DNA of 64,000 nt from Chitinimonas taiwanensis DSM 18899 (GCF_900119825.1 NZ_FPKR01000001.1:1-64000); one strand, 5' to 3'; shown: positions 12,995 through 21,761, counted from the stretch's first letter. Notes: generated from the letters alone by a model not told the origin. Numbers and translations: made by a program.

Positions 12995-14140
12995 ATGACC
13001 CAAGCCCCCCAATCCGTCGGCCTTGTCACCGCCCAGTGCGCGGTGTTCGATGCGCCTTTCCAGCTGCAGGGCGGTGCCGTGCTGCCTGGCTTCCAGCTCA
13101 TGTACGAGACCTATGGCCAGATGAATGCCGAGCGCAGCAATGCGATCCTGATCTGCCATGCGCTATCCGGGAACCACCATGTGGCCGGGCGTTATACGGC
13201 GGAGGACAAGTATCCGGGTTGGTGGGACAGCATGGTGGGGCCGGGCAAGCCGATCGATACCAATCGTTTCTTCGTGGTGGGTCTGAACAATCTGGGCGGC
13301 TGCCATGGCTCGACCGGACCAGCCAGCCTGAACCCAGCCACCGGCAAACCCTGGGGCTCGGCCTTTCCGGTGGTAGTGGTCAACGACTGGGTGCAGTCGC
13401 AGGCCTTGCTGGCCGACCGACTCGGCATCGATAAATGGGCGGCCGTGATCGGCGGCAGCCTGGGCGGCATGCAGGCGCTGCGTTGGACGGTAACCTTCCC
13501 GCAGCGTGTACGCCACTGCCTGACCATCGCCTCGGCCCCCAAGCTGACGGCACAGAATATTGCCTTCAACGATGTAGCGCGTACCGCCATCCTGGCCGAC
13601 CCGGATTTCCACGGCGGCGACTACTACGATAAGGGCGTCGTGCCGCGGCGTGGCCTGAAGCTGGCGCGCATGCTCGGTCACATCACCTATCTGAGCGACG
13701 AAGGCATGGGCGGCAAGTTCGGCCGTCAGCTGAAGGCGGAGGGTGGCTATCAGTTCAGCTACGAGACCGAGTTCGAGATCGAAAGCTATCTGCGCTACCA
13801 GGGCGACCGCTTCGCCGATGTGTTCGATGCGAACACTTATCTCCTGATGACCAAGGCACTCGACTATTTCGACCCGGCACGCCACTTTGGCGGCAGCCTG
13901 CCCAAGGCGCTAGAGGCCACACCGGCCAAGTTCCTGGTGGTCAGCTTCACCACCGACTGGCGCTTCTCACCCGAACGCTCGCGCGAGACGGTGAAGGCGC
14001 TGCTGGATGCGAAGAAATCCGTCAGCTATGCCGAGATCGAGTCAGTGCATGGCCACGATGCGTTTTTAATGACCGATGAACCGTATATGCAATTGATGCA
14101 CGCCTACCTGAACCGCGTGGCAGAGGAGGTGGGCGTATGA
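12995..14140 (+). CDS. metX: Homoserine O-acyltransferase MetX
   Basis: A 381-residue alpha/beta hydrolase-fold enzyme that activates homoserine by O-acylation (acetyl or succinyl) in methionine synthesis. [10 protein letters not shown] holds the oxyanion region. [12 protein letters not shown] carries the nucleophile Ser near residue 155, [12 protein letters not shown] the catalytic Asp, and [10 protein letters not shown] the catalytic His. Length matches the family (370-390). The stop overlaps the metW start by four bases, the standard proteobacterial metXW pair. Acetyl versus succinyl specificity cannot be judged reliably from these motifs. Confidence 0.93.
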   Translation: MTQAPQSVGLVTAQCAVFDAPFQLQGGAVLPGFQLMYETYGQMNAERSNAILICHALSGNHHVAGRYTAEDKYPGWWDSMVGPGKPIDTNRFFVVGLNNLGGCHGSTGPASLNPATGKPWGSAFPVVVVNDWVQSQALLADRLGIDKWAAVIGGSLGGMQALRWTVTFPQRVRHCLTIASAPKLTAQNIAFNDVARTAILADPDFHGGDYYDKGVVPRRGLKLARMLGHITYLSDEGMGGKFGRQLKAEGGYQFSYETEFEIESYLRYQGDRFADVFDANTYLLMTKALDYFDPARHFGGSLPKALEATPAKFLVVSFTTDWRFSPERSRETVKALLDAKKSVSYAEIESVHGHDAFLMTDEPYMQLMHAYLNRVAEEVGV

Positions 14141-14733
14141 GTACGAAAACAGAACTGCGTCCCGACCTCGCGCGTATCGCCAGCTGGATTGCGCCGCAGA
14201 CACGCGTGCTCGACCTCGGTTGCGGAGATGGCGAGCTGCTCGCCCATCTGCGCGATGCCAAGGCTGTCAGCGGCTATGGGGTCGAGATCGATATGCAGGG
14301 GGTGATCGGCTGCGTGGCACGTGGCGTGAACGTGATTCAGCGCGACCTGGAATCGGGCCTGGCCGGCTTCGAGGCCGACAGCTTCGACTATGTGGTGCTA
14401 TCGCTGACCATCCAGTCGATGAAGCATGTGGAAGCCATCATCGACGAGATGCTGCGCGTGGGTCGCACCGGCATCGTTACCTTCCCCAACTTCGGTTACT
14501 GGGAAAACCGCTATCAGCTGGCGCTGGGCCGCATGCCGGTGTCGGAGACGATACCCTACCAGTGGTACAACACGCCGAATATCCACCTGTGCACGCTGAA
14601 TGACTTCGATGCGCTACTAACCAGCCATGGCGCGCGCATCACCAGCCAGATGGTCATGCACCAGGGGCGGCGCATCACCTTCCTGCCCAATCTGCTCGGC
14701 AGCCTGGCCCTGGTGCGCTTCGAGCGTCGCTAG
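14137..14733 (+). CDS. metW: Methionine biosynthesis protein MetW
   Basis: A 198-residue class I methyltransferase-fold protein that partners Met[14 protein letters not shown] near residue 25 is the SAM-binding glycine loop, and [20 protein letters not shown] follows. In related bacteria MetW is needed for full MetX activity; its own methyl transfer, if any, is not established. ATGA overlap with metX shows coupled translation. A strong terminator at 14753-14780 ends the pair. Confidence 0.92.
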   Translation: MSTKTELRPDLARIASWIAPQTRVLDLGCGDGELLAHLRDAKAVSGYGVEIDMQGVIGCVARGVNVIQRDLESGLAGFEADSFDYVVLSLTIQSMKHVEAIIDEMLRVGRTGIVTFPNFGYWENRYQLALGRMPVSETIPYQWYNTPNIHLCTLNDFDALLTSHGARITSQMVMHQGRRITFLPNLLGSLALVRFERR

Positions 14734-14752
14734 CCACTGTTTTGAACCACCG

Positions 14753-14780
14753 GGCGCGCCGATGCGCGCCTTTTTTATTT
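14753..14780 (+). terminator. Intrinsic terminator after metXW
   Basis: GGCGCGC (14753-14759), loop CGAT and GCGCGCC (14764-14770) form a perfect 7-bp GC stem followed by TTTTTTATTT. It lies 20 bases after the metW stop and before the oxygenase start at 14796. Confidence 0.9.
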
Positions 14781-14795
14781 GGAATACGCAGCGCA

Positions 14796-15413
14796 ATGCA
14801 TGGTTTCGAGCAAGCTTTACCCAGCTATATTGACCGCCTGGCCGAGGATGGCTGGGTAGTCGTGGATGATTTCCTCAATCCGGCCCAGATTCGCGCCCTG
14901 CGCGAAGAGGGCGCACGGCGTCTGGAGGCCGGGGAGTTCCACCGCGCCGGTGTGGGCCGCGCCCAGCAGCAGAGCGTGCGCGACGATATCCGCAGCGATG
15001 CGGTGCGCTGGCTGGACCCGCAGCAGCACCAGCCGGCCGAGCAGCCATACTGGCAACAGATCGAGCAACTACAGGCCGCGCTGAATGCCCACCTCTTCCT
15101 CGGCATCCGCGAGGGCGAGTTCCACTATGCGCACTACCCGGCGGGTGGCTTCTACCAGCGCCATCTCGACCGCTTCCGCGATAACGATGCGCGGGTGATT
15201 TCCTGCGTGCTCTACCTGAACGAGGATTGGCAAGAGGCGGACGGCGGTCAGCTGCGCCTGTGGCTGGATGCCGAAGGTAGTCGTGAATACCGCGATATCG
15301 CCCCGCAGGGCGGGCGACTGGTGCTGTTCCGCTCCGAACGCTTCTGGCATGCCGTACAGCCAGCCTCGCGGCCGCGCTGGTCGGTAACCGGCTGGCTGCG
15401 CCGCGCAAGCTAG
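14796..15413 (+). CDS. 2-oxoglutarate/Fe(II)-dependent oxygenase (prolyl 4-hydroxylase-like)
   Basis: A 205-residue double-stranded beta-helix oxygenase. The iron triad is visible as RHLDRF (His and Asp) and RFWHAVQPA (distal His), with the 2-oxoglutarate-binding Arg in RWSVTGWLRR. VISCVLYLNEDW and GGQLRLW are the intervening core strands. This arrangement matches bacterial P4H/PHD2-like proteins that hydroxylate proline in proteins; the target is unknown. ATG 14796 follows GGAA and gives MHGFEQALPSYIDRL; an upstream in-frame start would lie inside the metXW terminator. It is a monocistron bounded by terminators. Confidence 0.82.
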   Translation: MHGFEQALPSYIDRLAEDGWVVVDDFLNPAQIRALREEGARRLEAGEFHRAGVGRAQQQSVRDDIRSDAVRWLDPQQHQPAEQPYWQQIEQLQAALNAHLFLGIREGEFHYAHYPAGGFYQRHLDRFRDNDARVISCVLYLNEDWQEADGGQLRLWLDAEGSREYRDIAPQGGRLVLFRSERFWHAVQPASRPRWSVTGWLRRAS

Positions 15414-15425
15414 CCGACCACCAAC

Positions 15426-15453
15426 AAAAAAGGACGCCATAGCGTCCTTTTTT
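15426..15453. terminator. Bidirectional intrinsic terminator
   Basis: AAAAAAGGACGC (15426-15437), loop CATA and GCGTCCTTTTTT (15442-15453) form a near-perfect 12-bp stem with a T tract on each strand. It lies between the converging oxygenase and yqhA genes and can serve both. Confidence 0.92.
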
Positions 15454-15472
15454 GCATCTTGCTCCCCAGCGA

Positions 15473-16000
15473 TCAGTGCTTGGGCTGCATCAACTTGTCG
15501 GTGTACGCCATCACGATGGCGGACAAGAGGAAGGTGCAGTGAATCAGCACCTGCCACATCACGCTGGCATGGTAGCCGGCTGGGTGGGTGGTCGACGGGT
15601 CGCTCAGGCCGATAAAGGTCTTCAGCAGGTGAATCGAGGAAATGCTGATCAGCGCCAGCGCAAGCTTGGTCTTCAGCACGCCGGCATTCACATGCGACAG
15701 CCACTCGGGACGATCCTCATGCTTGTCGAGCGAATCGATCTTGGACACGAAGGTCTCGTAACCGCCAATCACCACCATGATCAGCAGGTTGGCGATCATC
15801 ACCACATCGATCAGGCCGAGCACGATCAGCATGATCTGGGTCTCGGTGAAGGTGGTGGCATGGCTGACCAGATGCACGAGTTCGTGCAGGAAGTGGTACA
15901 CGTAGACGCCCTGCGCCACGATCAGACCCAGGTAGAGCGGGGCCTGCAACCAGCGGCTGGCGAAGATCAGGGATTCCATGCGGGAGATAGCGGGCTTCAT
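15473..16000 (-). CDS. yqhA: YqhA/UPF0114 family membrane protein
   Basis: A 175-residue inner-membrane protein of the UPF0114 (TIGR00645) family, whose function is not known. It has about four hydrophobic helices: LYLGLIVAQGVYVYHFLHEL, IMLIVLGLIDVVMIANLLIMVV, LALALISISSIHLLKTFIGL and VLIHCTFLLSAIVMAY. GGYETFVSKIDSL and ASRWLQAP match E. coli YqhA. The ATG at 16000 is used; ATG at residue 8 (MESLIFASRW) would align with the E. coli start and is equally possible, since neither has a clear ribosome site. Confidence 0.85.
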   Translation of the reverse strand: MKPAISRMESLIFASRWLQAPLYLGLIVAQGVYVYHFLHELVHLVSHATTFTETQIMLIVLGLIDVVMIANLLIMVVIGGYETFVSKIDSLDKHEDRPEWLSHVNAGVLKTKLALALISISSIHLLKTFIGLSDPSTTHPAGYHASVMWQVLIHCTFLLSAIVMAYTDKLMQPKH

Positions 16001-16079
16001 CGGTTCATTCTCGGTAGGGCAAACGACAGGACGCGTAAGTATCCATAGCTGGCGCGCCTTTGCAAGCCAGGCGCGCAGT

Positions 16080-16113
16080 AAAAAGCCCGCCCTTTTTAGG
16101 GGGCGGGCCTTTT
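16080..16113 (-). terminator. Intrinsic terminator of glnA
   Basis: On the minus strand GCCCGCCC (16108-16101), an 8-base loop and GGGCGGGC (16092-16085) form a GC stem followed by TTTTT, about 30 bases after the glnA stop. The plus strand also has a short T tract, so it may be bidirectional. Confidence 0.88.
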
Positions 16114-16138
16114 GCTTCGATGCGAAGCTACACGCTGA

Positions 16139-17548
16139 TTAGAGCGAGTAGTACATATCGAATTCGACCGGGTGCGTGGTCATGCGGATCTTGTTCACAT
16201 CGTTCATCTTCAGTTCGATGTAAGAGTCGATCCACTCATTGGTGAACACGCCGCCGCGGGTCAGGAACTCGCGGTCTGCATCGAGGGCTGCCAGGGCTTC
16301 GTCCAGCGAAGCGCACACTGTCGGGATCAGCTTATCCTCTTCCGGCGGCAGGTCGTACAGGTTCTTGTCGGCCGGGTCGCCCGGGTGGATCTTGTTCTGC
16401 ACGCCATCCAGACCGGCCATCAGCAGGGCCGAGAAAGCCAGGTAGGGGTTGGCCAGCGGATCCGGGAAACGCGCCTCGATACGGCGGCCCTTGTCGGATG
16501 CCACGTGCGGAATGCGGATCGAGGCCGAACGGTTGCGAGCCGAGTAGGCCAGCTTGACCGGTGCTTCGTAGTGCGGAACCAGACGCTTGTAGGAGTTGGT
16601 GCCCGGGTTGGTGATCGCGTTCAGTGCCTTGGCGTGCTTGATGATGCCGCCGATGTAGTAGATTGCGAATTCGGACAGACCGGCATAGCCGTTACCGGCG
16701 AACAGGTTCTTGCCATCCTTCCAGACCGACTGGTGCACGTGCATGCCCGAGCCATTGTCGCCCACGATGGGCTTGGGCATGAAGGTAGCGGTCTTGCCGT
16801 ACTGGTGGGCCACATTGTGCACCACGTACTTGAGGATCTGGGTCCAGTCAGCGCGCTGGGTCAGGGTGCTGAACTTGGTGCCGATTTCGTTCTGGCCGGC
16901 GTTGGCCACTTCGTGGTGGAACACTTCCACCGGCACGCCCAGCTCTTCCAGCACCACGACCATGGCAGCGCGGATGTCCTGATGGCTGTCGACCGGGGGA
17001 ACCGGGAAGTAGCCGCCCTTGACGCGCGGACGGTGGCCGCTGTTGCCGCCTTCGCTGTCAGTCGCCGATGCCCAGGCGCCTTCGTCCGAAGTAATCTTCA
17101 GGAAGCAGCCAGTCATGTCGACGTTCCACTGCACGCCGTCGAAGATGAAGAATTCAGGTTCCGGACCGAAGTAGGCGGTGTCGCCGAGGCCCGAGGCCTT
17201 CAGATAGGCTTCAGCGCGCTTGGCGATGGAACGCGGGTCACGGTCGTAGCCCTTGCCGGTGTCCGGCTCGATCACGTCGCAGGTCAGGAACAGGGTCGGC
17301 TCATCGAAGAAAGGATCGATATTGGCGGTGCTCGGATCCGGCATCAGCAGCATGTCGGAAGCCTGAATGCCCTTCCAGCCAGCAATCGACGAACCGTCGA
17401 AGGCGTGACCGTTCGAGAACCACTCTTCATCGACCACGTGCGACGGCACGGTCACGTGCTGTTCCTTGCCGAGGGTGTCGGTGAAACGCAGATCGACGAA
17501 ACGGATATCGTTTTCTTTAATTTGCTTCAGAACGTCGGCGACCGCCAT
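16139..17548 (-). CDS. glnA: Glutamine synthetase, type I (GlnA)
   Basis: A 469-residue type I glutamine synthetase that makes glutamine from glutamate, ammonia and ATP and is the entry point of nitrogen assimilation. [33 protein letters not shown] and NRSASIRIP are catalytic signatures. NLYDLPPEE carries the adenylylated Tyr, which falls at residue 397 when the initiator Met is not counted, as in the GlnE-controlled subtype. ATG 17548 is preferred over ATG 17554: AGGAG stands 8 bases from the first but only 2 from the second, and [10 protein letters not shown] is the usual N-terminus. A sigma-54 promoter and NtrC-like sites lie upstream, so expression should follow nitrogen supply. Confidence 0.97.
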   Translation of the reverse strand: MAVADVLKQIKENDIRFVDLRFTDTLGKEQHVTVPSHVVDEEWFSNGHAFDGSSIAGWKGIQASDMLLMPDPSTANIDPFFDEPTLFLTCDVIEPDTGKGYDRDPRSIAKRAEAYLKASGLGDTAYFGPEPEFFIFDGVQWNVDMTGCFLKITSDEGAWASATDSEGGNSGHRPRVKGGYFPVPPVDSHQDIRAAMVVVLEELGVPVEVFHHEVANAGQNEIGTKFSTLTQRADWTQILKYVVHNVAHQYGKTATFMPKPIVGDNGSGMHVHQSVWKDGKNLFAGNGYAGLSEFAIYYIGGIIKHAKALNAITNPGTNSYKRLVPHYEAPVKLAYSARNRSASIRIPHVASDKGRRIEARFPDPLANPYLAFSALLMAGLDGVQNKIHPGDPADKNLYDLPPEEDKLIPTVCASLDEALAALDADREFLTRGGVFTNEWIDSYIELKMNDVNKIRMTTHPVEFDMYYSL

Positions 17549-17609
17549 GCTCATAACTCCTGTGGATGTCCGGGGTAACCGGCCATCGAATAGGCCGGCG
17601 GGGAATCAG

Positions 17610-17638
17610 ATTGTAGAGAGTCGTCGCGCACTTTGCAG
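17610..17638 (-). promoter_or_regulatory. Possible sigma-70 promoter of glnA
   Basis: On the minus strand TACAAT (17615-17610) lies 17 bases downstream of CTGCAA (17638-17633). The -10 is good and the -35 poor (3 of 6). It would give a transcript starting near 17603, downstream of the sigma-54 start. Confidence 0.3.
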
Positions 17639-17666
17639 CCGCAGCATGCGCGCTCGGCAGCAATTT

Positions 17667-17682
17667 AGCATGAAGCGTGCCA
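17667..17682 (-). promoter_or_regulatory. Sigma-54 promoter of glnA
   Basis: On the minus strand TGGCACG-CTTC-ATGCT fits the -24/-12 consensus TGGCACG-N4-TTGCW with one mismatch. The invariant GG and GC doublets have the required spacing. It predicts a start near 17656 and a leader of about 108 bases before glnA. This form needs an ATP-hydrolysing enhancer-binding protein, and three NtrC-like sites lie just upstream. Confidence 0.85.
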
Positions 17683-17701
17683 CGGCCTGGCGACTAGCAA
17701 A

Positions 17702-17718
17702 TGCGCCATACAGGGGCA
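17702..17718. promoter_or_regulatory. Weak NtrC-like site
   Basis: TGCGCCA-TAC-AGGGGCA resembles the 17-bp NtrC dyad TGCACCA-N3-TGGTGCA with three mismatches. It is centred about 54 bases upstream of the predicted sigma-54 start, where weaker governor sites lie in the E. coli glnA control region. Confidence 0.4.
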
Positions 17719-17734
17719 TGTGCGCCAAATGAAA

Positions 17735-17751
17735 TGCACCGTTATGGTTCA
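17735..17751. promoter_or_regulatory. NtrC-like enhancer site
   Basis: TGCACCG-TTA-TGGTTCA matches the 17-bp NtrC dyad at 12 of 14 specified positions. It is centred near -87 relative to the predicted glnA sigma-54 start. Confidence 0.7.
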
Positions 17752-17764
17752 TAATTTGCCATTG

Positions 17765-17781
17765 CGCATTGTTTTGGTGCA
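17765..17781. promoter_or_regulatory. NtrC-like enhancer site (one perfect half)
   Basis: CGCATTG-TTT-TGGTGCA has a perfect right half TGGTGCA and a partial left half. It is centred near -117 and 30 bases from the previous site, about three helical turns, so bound dimers would lie on the same face of the DNA. Confidence 0.6.
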
Positions 17782-17846
17782 TTTCGTCGCCGCATCTGGT
17801 TCTTTGCCATAATCCTGTCATCCAGCCTCACCTCGCGGAGATCACC

Positions 17847-18299
17847 ATGTCGCAACAGAACGAGCTGCTCCAACGCGCCCATGCGCGTGCCGAAGCCCAG
17901 AACCTGCCCTATTCCGGCGCGCTGACCCCCGATGAAGCGCATGCCTTGCTCAGCAGCCTGCCGAATGCGCGCCTGATCGATGTACGCACCCAGGCCGAGT
18001 GGCAGTTTGTCGGCGCGCCCGAGCAGGCCATCAAGGTGGAATGGAAGAGCTGGCCCGGCATGGTGCCCAATCCGCATTTCCTCGAGCAGCTCAAGCACCA
18101 GACCGATGCCGAACAGCCGCTGTTCTTCCTGTGCCGCACCGGCGCGCGCTCGCATGAGGCTGCCGCCCTGGCTGCCGCCAATGGCTACAGCGAGTGTTAC
18201 AACGTGCTGGAAGGCTTCGAAGGCGACCGTGATGCGGCCGGCCATCGTGGTCAGACCAATGGCTGGAAAGGTCGCGGCCTGCCCTGGTCGCAGGGCTGA
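17847..18299 (+). CDS. Rhodanese-like domain protein
   Basis: A 150-residue single-domain rhodanese, a sulfur-transfer or sulfur-carrier fold. LIDVRTQAEWQFVG is the conserved entry motif, and the active-site loop FFLCRTGARSHEAA holds a Cys-Arg-Thr-Gly-Ala-Arg loop of six residues with an intact catalytic Cys. NGWKGRGLPW is the C-terminal signature seen in small proteobacterial members. CGGAG sits six bases before ATG 17847. It diverges from glnA and shares the intergenic region with the NtrC sites, so nitrogen control is possible but not shown. The sulfur donor and acceptor are unknown. Confidence 0.82.
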   Translation: MSQQNELLQRAHARAEAQNLPYSGALTPDEAHALLSSLPNARLIDVRTQAEWQFVGAPEQAIKVEWKSWPGMVPNPHFLEQLKHQTDAEQPLFFLCRTGARSHEAAALAAANGYSECYNVLEGFEGDRDAAGHRGQTNGWKGRGLPWSQG

Positions 18300-18386
18300 C
18301 CCCGTCACATGCGCGCCGGCTAGGTGCGCACCTCCCTTAACTGATTGAGACGCGGGTGCCAAAGCCCCGCGGAGCCCACGCTTAAC

Positions 18387-19199
18387 ATGACAGATCGCTA
18401 CGCCGTCATCGGCCACCCGGTAGCCCATAGCAAATCCCCGCTTATCCACGCCGCCTTCGCCGCGCAAACCCAGCAAGTGCTCAGTTACACGCGCCTGGAA
18501 GCGCCGCTGGACGGTTTTATCGACAGCGCAGCGGAATTCTTCGTGATGGGCGGCAATGGGCTGAACGTGACCGTACCCTTCAAGGAACAGGCTTACGCCT
18601 TTGCCAATGTGCTGACCGAGCGAGCCGAGCTGGCCGGCGCGGTGAATACGCTCTGGCTGGACGACGAGGGCGTGGTGGGCGACAACACCGATGGCGCCGG
18701 CCTGGTGCGCGATCTGCAGCGTCATCTATCGCTGGCGGGTCTGCGCATCCTGCTGCTGGGTGCCGGCGGTGCCGCGCGTGGCGTGATTGGACCGCTGCTG
18801 GATGAGGAACCAGGGCAACTGCTGATTGCCAATCGCTCCGCCGCCAAGGCGGTGGCGCTGGCCGAGCAGTTTGATGAGCCGGACCTGCTGCAGGGCTGCG
18901 GCCTGAACGAGCTGCCTGCGCAGTCCTTCGACCTGATCATCAACGCCACCTCGGCCAGCCTGGCCGGCGACAGCCTGCCGCTGCCCGCCACGGTATGGCA
19001 GGCCGATGGCCTGGTCTACGACATGATGTATGGCAAGCAGGAAACCGCCTTCCTGCGCCAAGCCGCCGCCGCGGGCGTGCAGTGCCGCCTGGATGGTTTG
19101 GGCATGCTGGTCGAGCAGGCCGCCGAGGCCTTCTTCCTCTGGCGCGGCGTGCGCCCCGATACCGCACCCGTGCTGGCCGAGCTGCGCGCCGGCCTGTAA
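18387..19199 (+). CDS. aroE: Shikimate dehydrogenase AroE
   Basis: A 270-residue NADPH-dependent enzyme that reduces 3-dehydroshikimate to shikimate in aromatic amino-acid synthesis. YAVIGHPVAHSKSPLIH begins the shikimate-binding domain. NVTVPFKEQAY carries the catalytic Lys, NTDGAGLVRDL the catalytic Asp, and LLLGAGGAARGV the nucleotide-binding loop. NRSAAKA, after the second strand, fits NADP preference. GMLVEQAAEAFFLWRG is the usual C-terminus. ATG 18387 is chosen because homology begins there; an in-frame upstream start at 18345 adds 14 unrelated residues. Confidence 0.95.
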   Translation: MTDRYAVIGHPVAHSKSPLIHAAFAAQTQQVLSYTRLEAPLDGFIDSAAEFFVMGGNGLNVTVPFKEQAYAFANVLTERAELAGAVNTLWLDDEGVVGDNTDGAGLVRDLQRHLSLAGLRILLLGAGGAARGVIGPLLDEEPGQLLIANRSAAKAVALAEQFDEPDLLQGCGLNELPAQSFDLIINATSASLAGDSLPLPATVWQADGLVYDMMYGKQETAFLRQAAAAGVQCRLDGLGMLVEQAAEAFFLWRGVRPDTAPVLAELRAGL

Positions 19200-19244
19200 G
19201 CGCATCCAGCCAACCATCGCTCTACCAGGAAACCCACGCTCACC

Positions 19245-19793
19245 ATGTCTACCGCCCTGCTGATCATCGATGTCCAGGCTGCCTTGTTCGACGTCTCACC
19301 GCGGCCCGAGGAGGCCGAGGCGGTGATTGCGCGCATCAATAGCCTGAGTGCACGCGCGCGCTCGGCCGGCGCGCCGGTGCTCTTCATCCAGCACGAAAGC
19401 CTGGCCGGACGGCTCGCCTACCAGTCGGCCGGCTGGCAGTTGGCCGAGGGCCTGCAGCAAGCGCCAGGTGATGCCTATTTGCGCAAGACCACGCCGGACA
19501 GCTTTCTGCGCACCGCGCTGCAGGACTGGCTGACCGAGCGCGGTGTGCGCGATCTGGTGCTATGCGGCTATGCAACCGAGTACTGCGTGGACAGCACCAC
19601 GCGCCGTGCCGCTGCACTCGGTTACCCGGTGCAATTGGCCGCCGATGCGCACACCACACACGACAAGGCGCATGCCAGCGCCGTGCAGATCCGCCAGCAC
19701 CACAATGCCACCCTGCCCGATCTGACCAGCTTCGGCCCGCCGATCGTGGCGAGACCCTGCGCACAGATCGTGTTCACGCCCGGCGCTAGCTAA
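19245..19793 (+). CDS. Isochorismatase-like cysteine hydrolase
   Basis: A 182-residue member of the isochorismatase-like cysteine hydrolase family. The triad is visible: Asp in LLIIDVQAALFD, Lys in LRKTTPDSF and nucleophile Cys in GYATEYCVDSTTR. Such enzymes hydrolyse nicotinamide, ureidoacrylate, N-carbamoyl compounds and similar amides; the substrate here is open. It lies 45 bases after aroE on the same strand and is followed by a terminator, so it may be the last gene of a short unit. Confidence 0.82.
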   Translation: MSTALLIIDVQAALFDVSPRPEEAEAVIARINSLSARARSAGAPVLFIQHESLAGRLAYQSAGWQLAEGLQQAPGDAYLRKTTPDSFLRTALQDWLTERGVRDLVLCGYATEYCVDSTTRRAAALGYPVQLAADAHTTHDKAHASAVQIRQHHNATLPDLTSFGPPIVARPCAQIVFTPGAS

Positions 19794-19803
19794 GCGCCAC
19801 ATA

Positions 19804-19846
19804 AAACAAAGCCCCCGCCAGCGCAAGCCGACGGGGGCTGATGTTT
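19804..19846. terminator. Bidirectional terminator between hydrolase and PfkB kinase genes
   Basis: AGCCCCCG (19810-19817) and CGGGGGCT (19832-19839) pair across a 14-base loop. The minus strand continues TTTGTTTTAT, a good tail for the kinase gene; the plus strand has a weaker gatgtttt tail for the hydrolase gene. Confidence 0.75.
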
Positions 19847-19860
19847 TGCAGCCCGCGTAT

Positions 19861-20805
19861 TTACCAGCTAGGCAAGGCGCGGCCAAACGCCGCCTGGTAA
19901 TCCGCTGCCAAGCTAGCACGGTCGAAGCGGTGGTTCTGTCCGCCGCGCTGGGCAATCTTGATCGCGCCAAGCAGCGAGGCCAGCCGACCGGTGGTTTCCC
20001 AGTCCCAGCCCTTTTCCATGCCAAACAGGATGCCGGCACGGTAGGCATCTCCGCAGCCGGTCGGGTCGACCAGGGCCGTAGCCTTGGCGGCTGGAATACG
20101 GATTTCACGCCCATCGACAAAGATCTGCGAGCCATCGCCCCCCAGGGTCACGATCAGCACCTCGGTCAGGGCGGCTAGCTCGGCCAGGCTCTTGCCGGTC
20201 TTCTGGTGCACGAGCTCAGCCTCGTAATCGTTGAGGGTCACGACCTTGGCCGCGCTGATGCAGTCGATCAGCTGCTCGCCGCTGAACAGCAGCGTGCCCT
20301 GGCCCGGGTCGAAGATAAACGGCACCTTGGCGGCGGCCAGCTCGCGGCAGCGGGCCAGCATGCCATCCAGACCATCCGGGCCGACAATCGCATAGCGCAG
20401 CTCGGCCGCGACCGGCGCAAAGCTATTGTGATGCGATTCGCTCATCGCACCCGGGTGGAAGGCGGCGATCTGGTTATCGTCGAGGTCGGTGGTGATATAG
20501 CACTGCGGGGTGAAATGGCTGGCTAGCTCACGCACGCAGTCGCGGCGTATGCCCTGCGCAGTCAGATGAGCGGCATAGGGGGCGAAATCCTGGCCTACCG
20601 TGGCCATCACGATCGGTTCGCCGCCCAGCAGCTTCAGGTTGTAGGCGATATTGCCGGCGCAGCCGCCGAACTCGCGGCGCATTTCGGGCACCAGAAAGGA
20701 CACCGACAGCATATGCACTTTGTGCGGCAGGATGTGGCGGTCGAAACGGTCGGGAAAGACCATGATGGTGTCGTAGGCGACGGAGCCGCAGATCAGGGTA
20801 GCCAT
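19861..20805 (-). CDS. PfkB-family carbohydrate/nucleoside kinase (adenosine kinase-like)
   Basis: A 314-residue ribokinase-fold kinase that phosphorylates a sugar or nucleoside hydroxyl with ATP. FGGCAGNIAYNLKLLGG is the N-terminal PfkB signature and VDPTGCGDAYRAGILFGM the C-terminal one. The catalytic Asp sits in the GCGD motif, where the usual first Ala of GAGD is Cys, as in several adenosine kinase-like members. VTLNDYEAELV and VTLGGDGSQIF are further core motifs. Bacterial members of this branch are often annotated only as carbohydrate kinases; adenosine or ribose-like substrates are most plausible. Confidence 0.82.
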   Translation of the reverse strand: MATLICGSVAYDTIMVFPDRFDRHILPHKVHMLSVSFLVPEMRREFGGCAGNIAYNLKLLGGEPIVMATVGQDFAPYAAHLTAQGIRRDCVRELASHFTPQCYITTDLDDNQIAAFHPGAMSESHHNSFAPVAAELRYAIVGPDGLDGMLARCRELAAAKVPFIFDPGQGTLLFSGEQLIDCISAAKVVTLNDYEAELVHQKTGKSLAELAALTEVLIVTLGGDGSQIFVDGREIRIPAAKATALVDPTGCGDAYRAGILFGMEKGWDWETTGRLASLLGAIKIAQRGGQNHRFDRASLAADYQAAFGRALPSW

Positions 20806-20834
20806 GAGTGAAGTCCTGGATGGGGAATGGTTTG

Positions 20835-21761
20835 TTATAGCGCCCAGCTTGCCAACATGGCACGCGGCGGCATGAAATAGGCGCTGCTGCTGGCGGCGCG
20901 CGTGAAATGCAGCAGCTGGTCGCTGTGTCCATCGCGACGGGTGAACATGCGCGTCAACATCTTGCTGAAGGTGGTCGGCGTCTTGCAGTAGCTAAGGAAG
21001 ATCAGGCCGGCCTCGCCGCCCAGGCTGCCATAGGGCATCGATTGGCGCACGATCTCCAGCTCCTCGCCCGCCTCCTCGATCACCACGCGGGCAATATGCG
21101 CGCTGGCCGGCTTGTCCTCGTCAGCCATCTCCACATCGTCCTGCTTGCTTCGGCCTATCACCCGCTCCTGCGTACCCAGCGGCGTCTGCTGCCACTTGCG
21201 CATATCGTGCACATAGCGCTGCACATGCAGATAGCTGCCGCCATTGAAGGCGCCGTCGTCATCGACCAACGCTACCTCGGGGCGCTCGTCCTCGGCCGGG
21301 TTTTCGGTGCCGTCGACAAAGCCGGTCAGGTCGCGGCTGTCGAGGTAACGGAAGCCCGCGGTCGATTCGGTTAACACCAAGGCACCCTCCAGCGCCGCCA
21401 GCGCTTGCTGGCCGGCCAGATAGCACTGGTCAAAGGCCTCGCTGCGCAAGTGCACGAAGGCGGTGTGGGTCTGGATGGCCAGCGGCTGCACGGCATCGGC
21501 CAGGGCGGGAAACGGTGCCAGCTCGCGCGGTGCGGCCGTGGGCAACAGCGTTGACCACTGTTCGGCACCGATGCCGATGGCCCAGCAATTACGCAGGGCG
21601 GGCGCGGCCGCCGCCCAGTGGTCGAGCTGCTCGGCCAGGCGGGCCAGCGCCGCCAGTGCGGCTGGCGGCGTGGTCTGTTCAGCCAGGTCCAGAGTTAGGA
21701 ACTGACCATGCGCATGCATGGCCGGACAGATGGCGCTTTGGGCAAGAGAGAGAGGCGACAT
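20835..21761 (-). CDS. Dyp-type heme peroxidase (YfeX-like)
   Basis: A 308-residue dye-decolorizing-type peroxidase. LTGFVDGTENPAEDE is the GxxDG signature, with the distal Asp, and SAHIARVVIE carries the proximal heme His. The Arg needed for peroxide cleavage is likely in the QERVIGRSKQDD region. SMPYGSLGGEAGLIFLSYCK is conserved in YfeX. ATG 21761 is chosen over TTG 21779 because neither has a ribosome site and ATG gives a length near YfeX (299). There is no twin-arginine signal, so it is cytoplasmic. The natural substrate is unknown; porphyrinogens have been proposed for the family. Confidence 0.88.
   Translation of the reverse strand: MSPLSLAQSAICPAMHAHGQFLTLDLAEQTTPPAALAALARLAEQLDHWAAAAPALRNCWAIGIGAEQWSTLLPTAAPRELAPFPALADAVQPLAIQTHTAFVHLRSEAFDQCYLAGQQALAALEGALVLTESTAGFRYLDSRDLTGFVDGTENPAEDERPEVALVDDDGAFNGGSYLHVQRYVHDMRKWQQTPLGTQERVIGRSKQDDVEMADEDKPASAHIARVVIEEAGEELEIVRQSMPYGSLGGEAGLIFLSYCKTPTTFSKMLTRMFTRRDGHSDQLLHFTRAASSSAYFMPPRAMLASWAL

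Noticed and set aside
16172-17578. A 468-codon plus-strand frame opposite glnA
   Set aside because: Shadow of glutamine synthetase; no homology-like motif.
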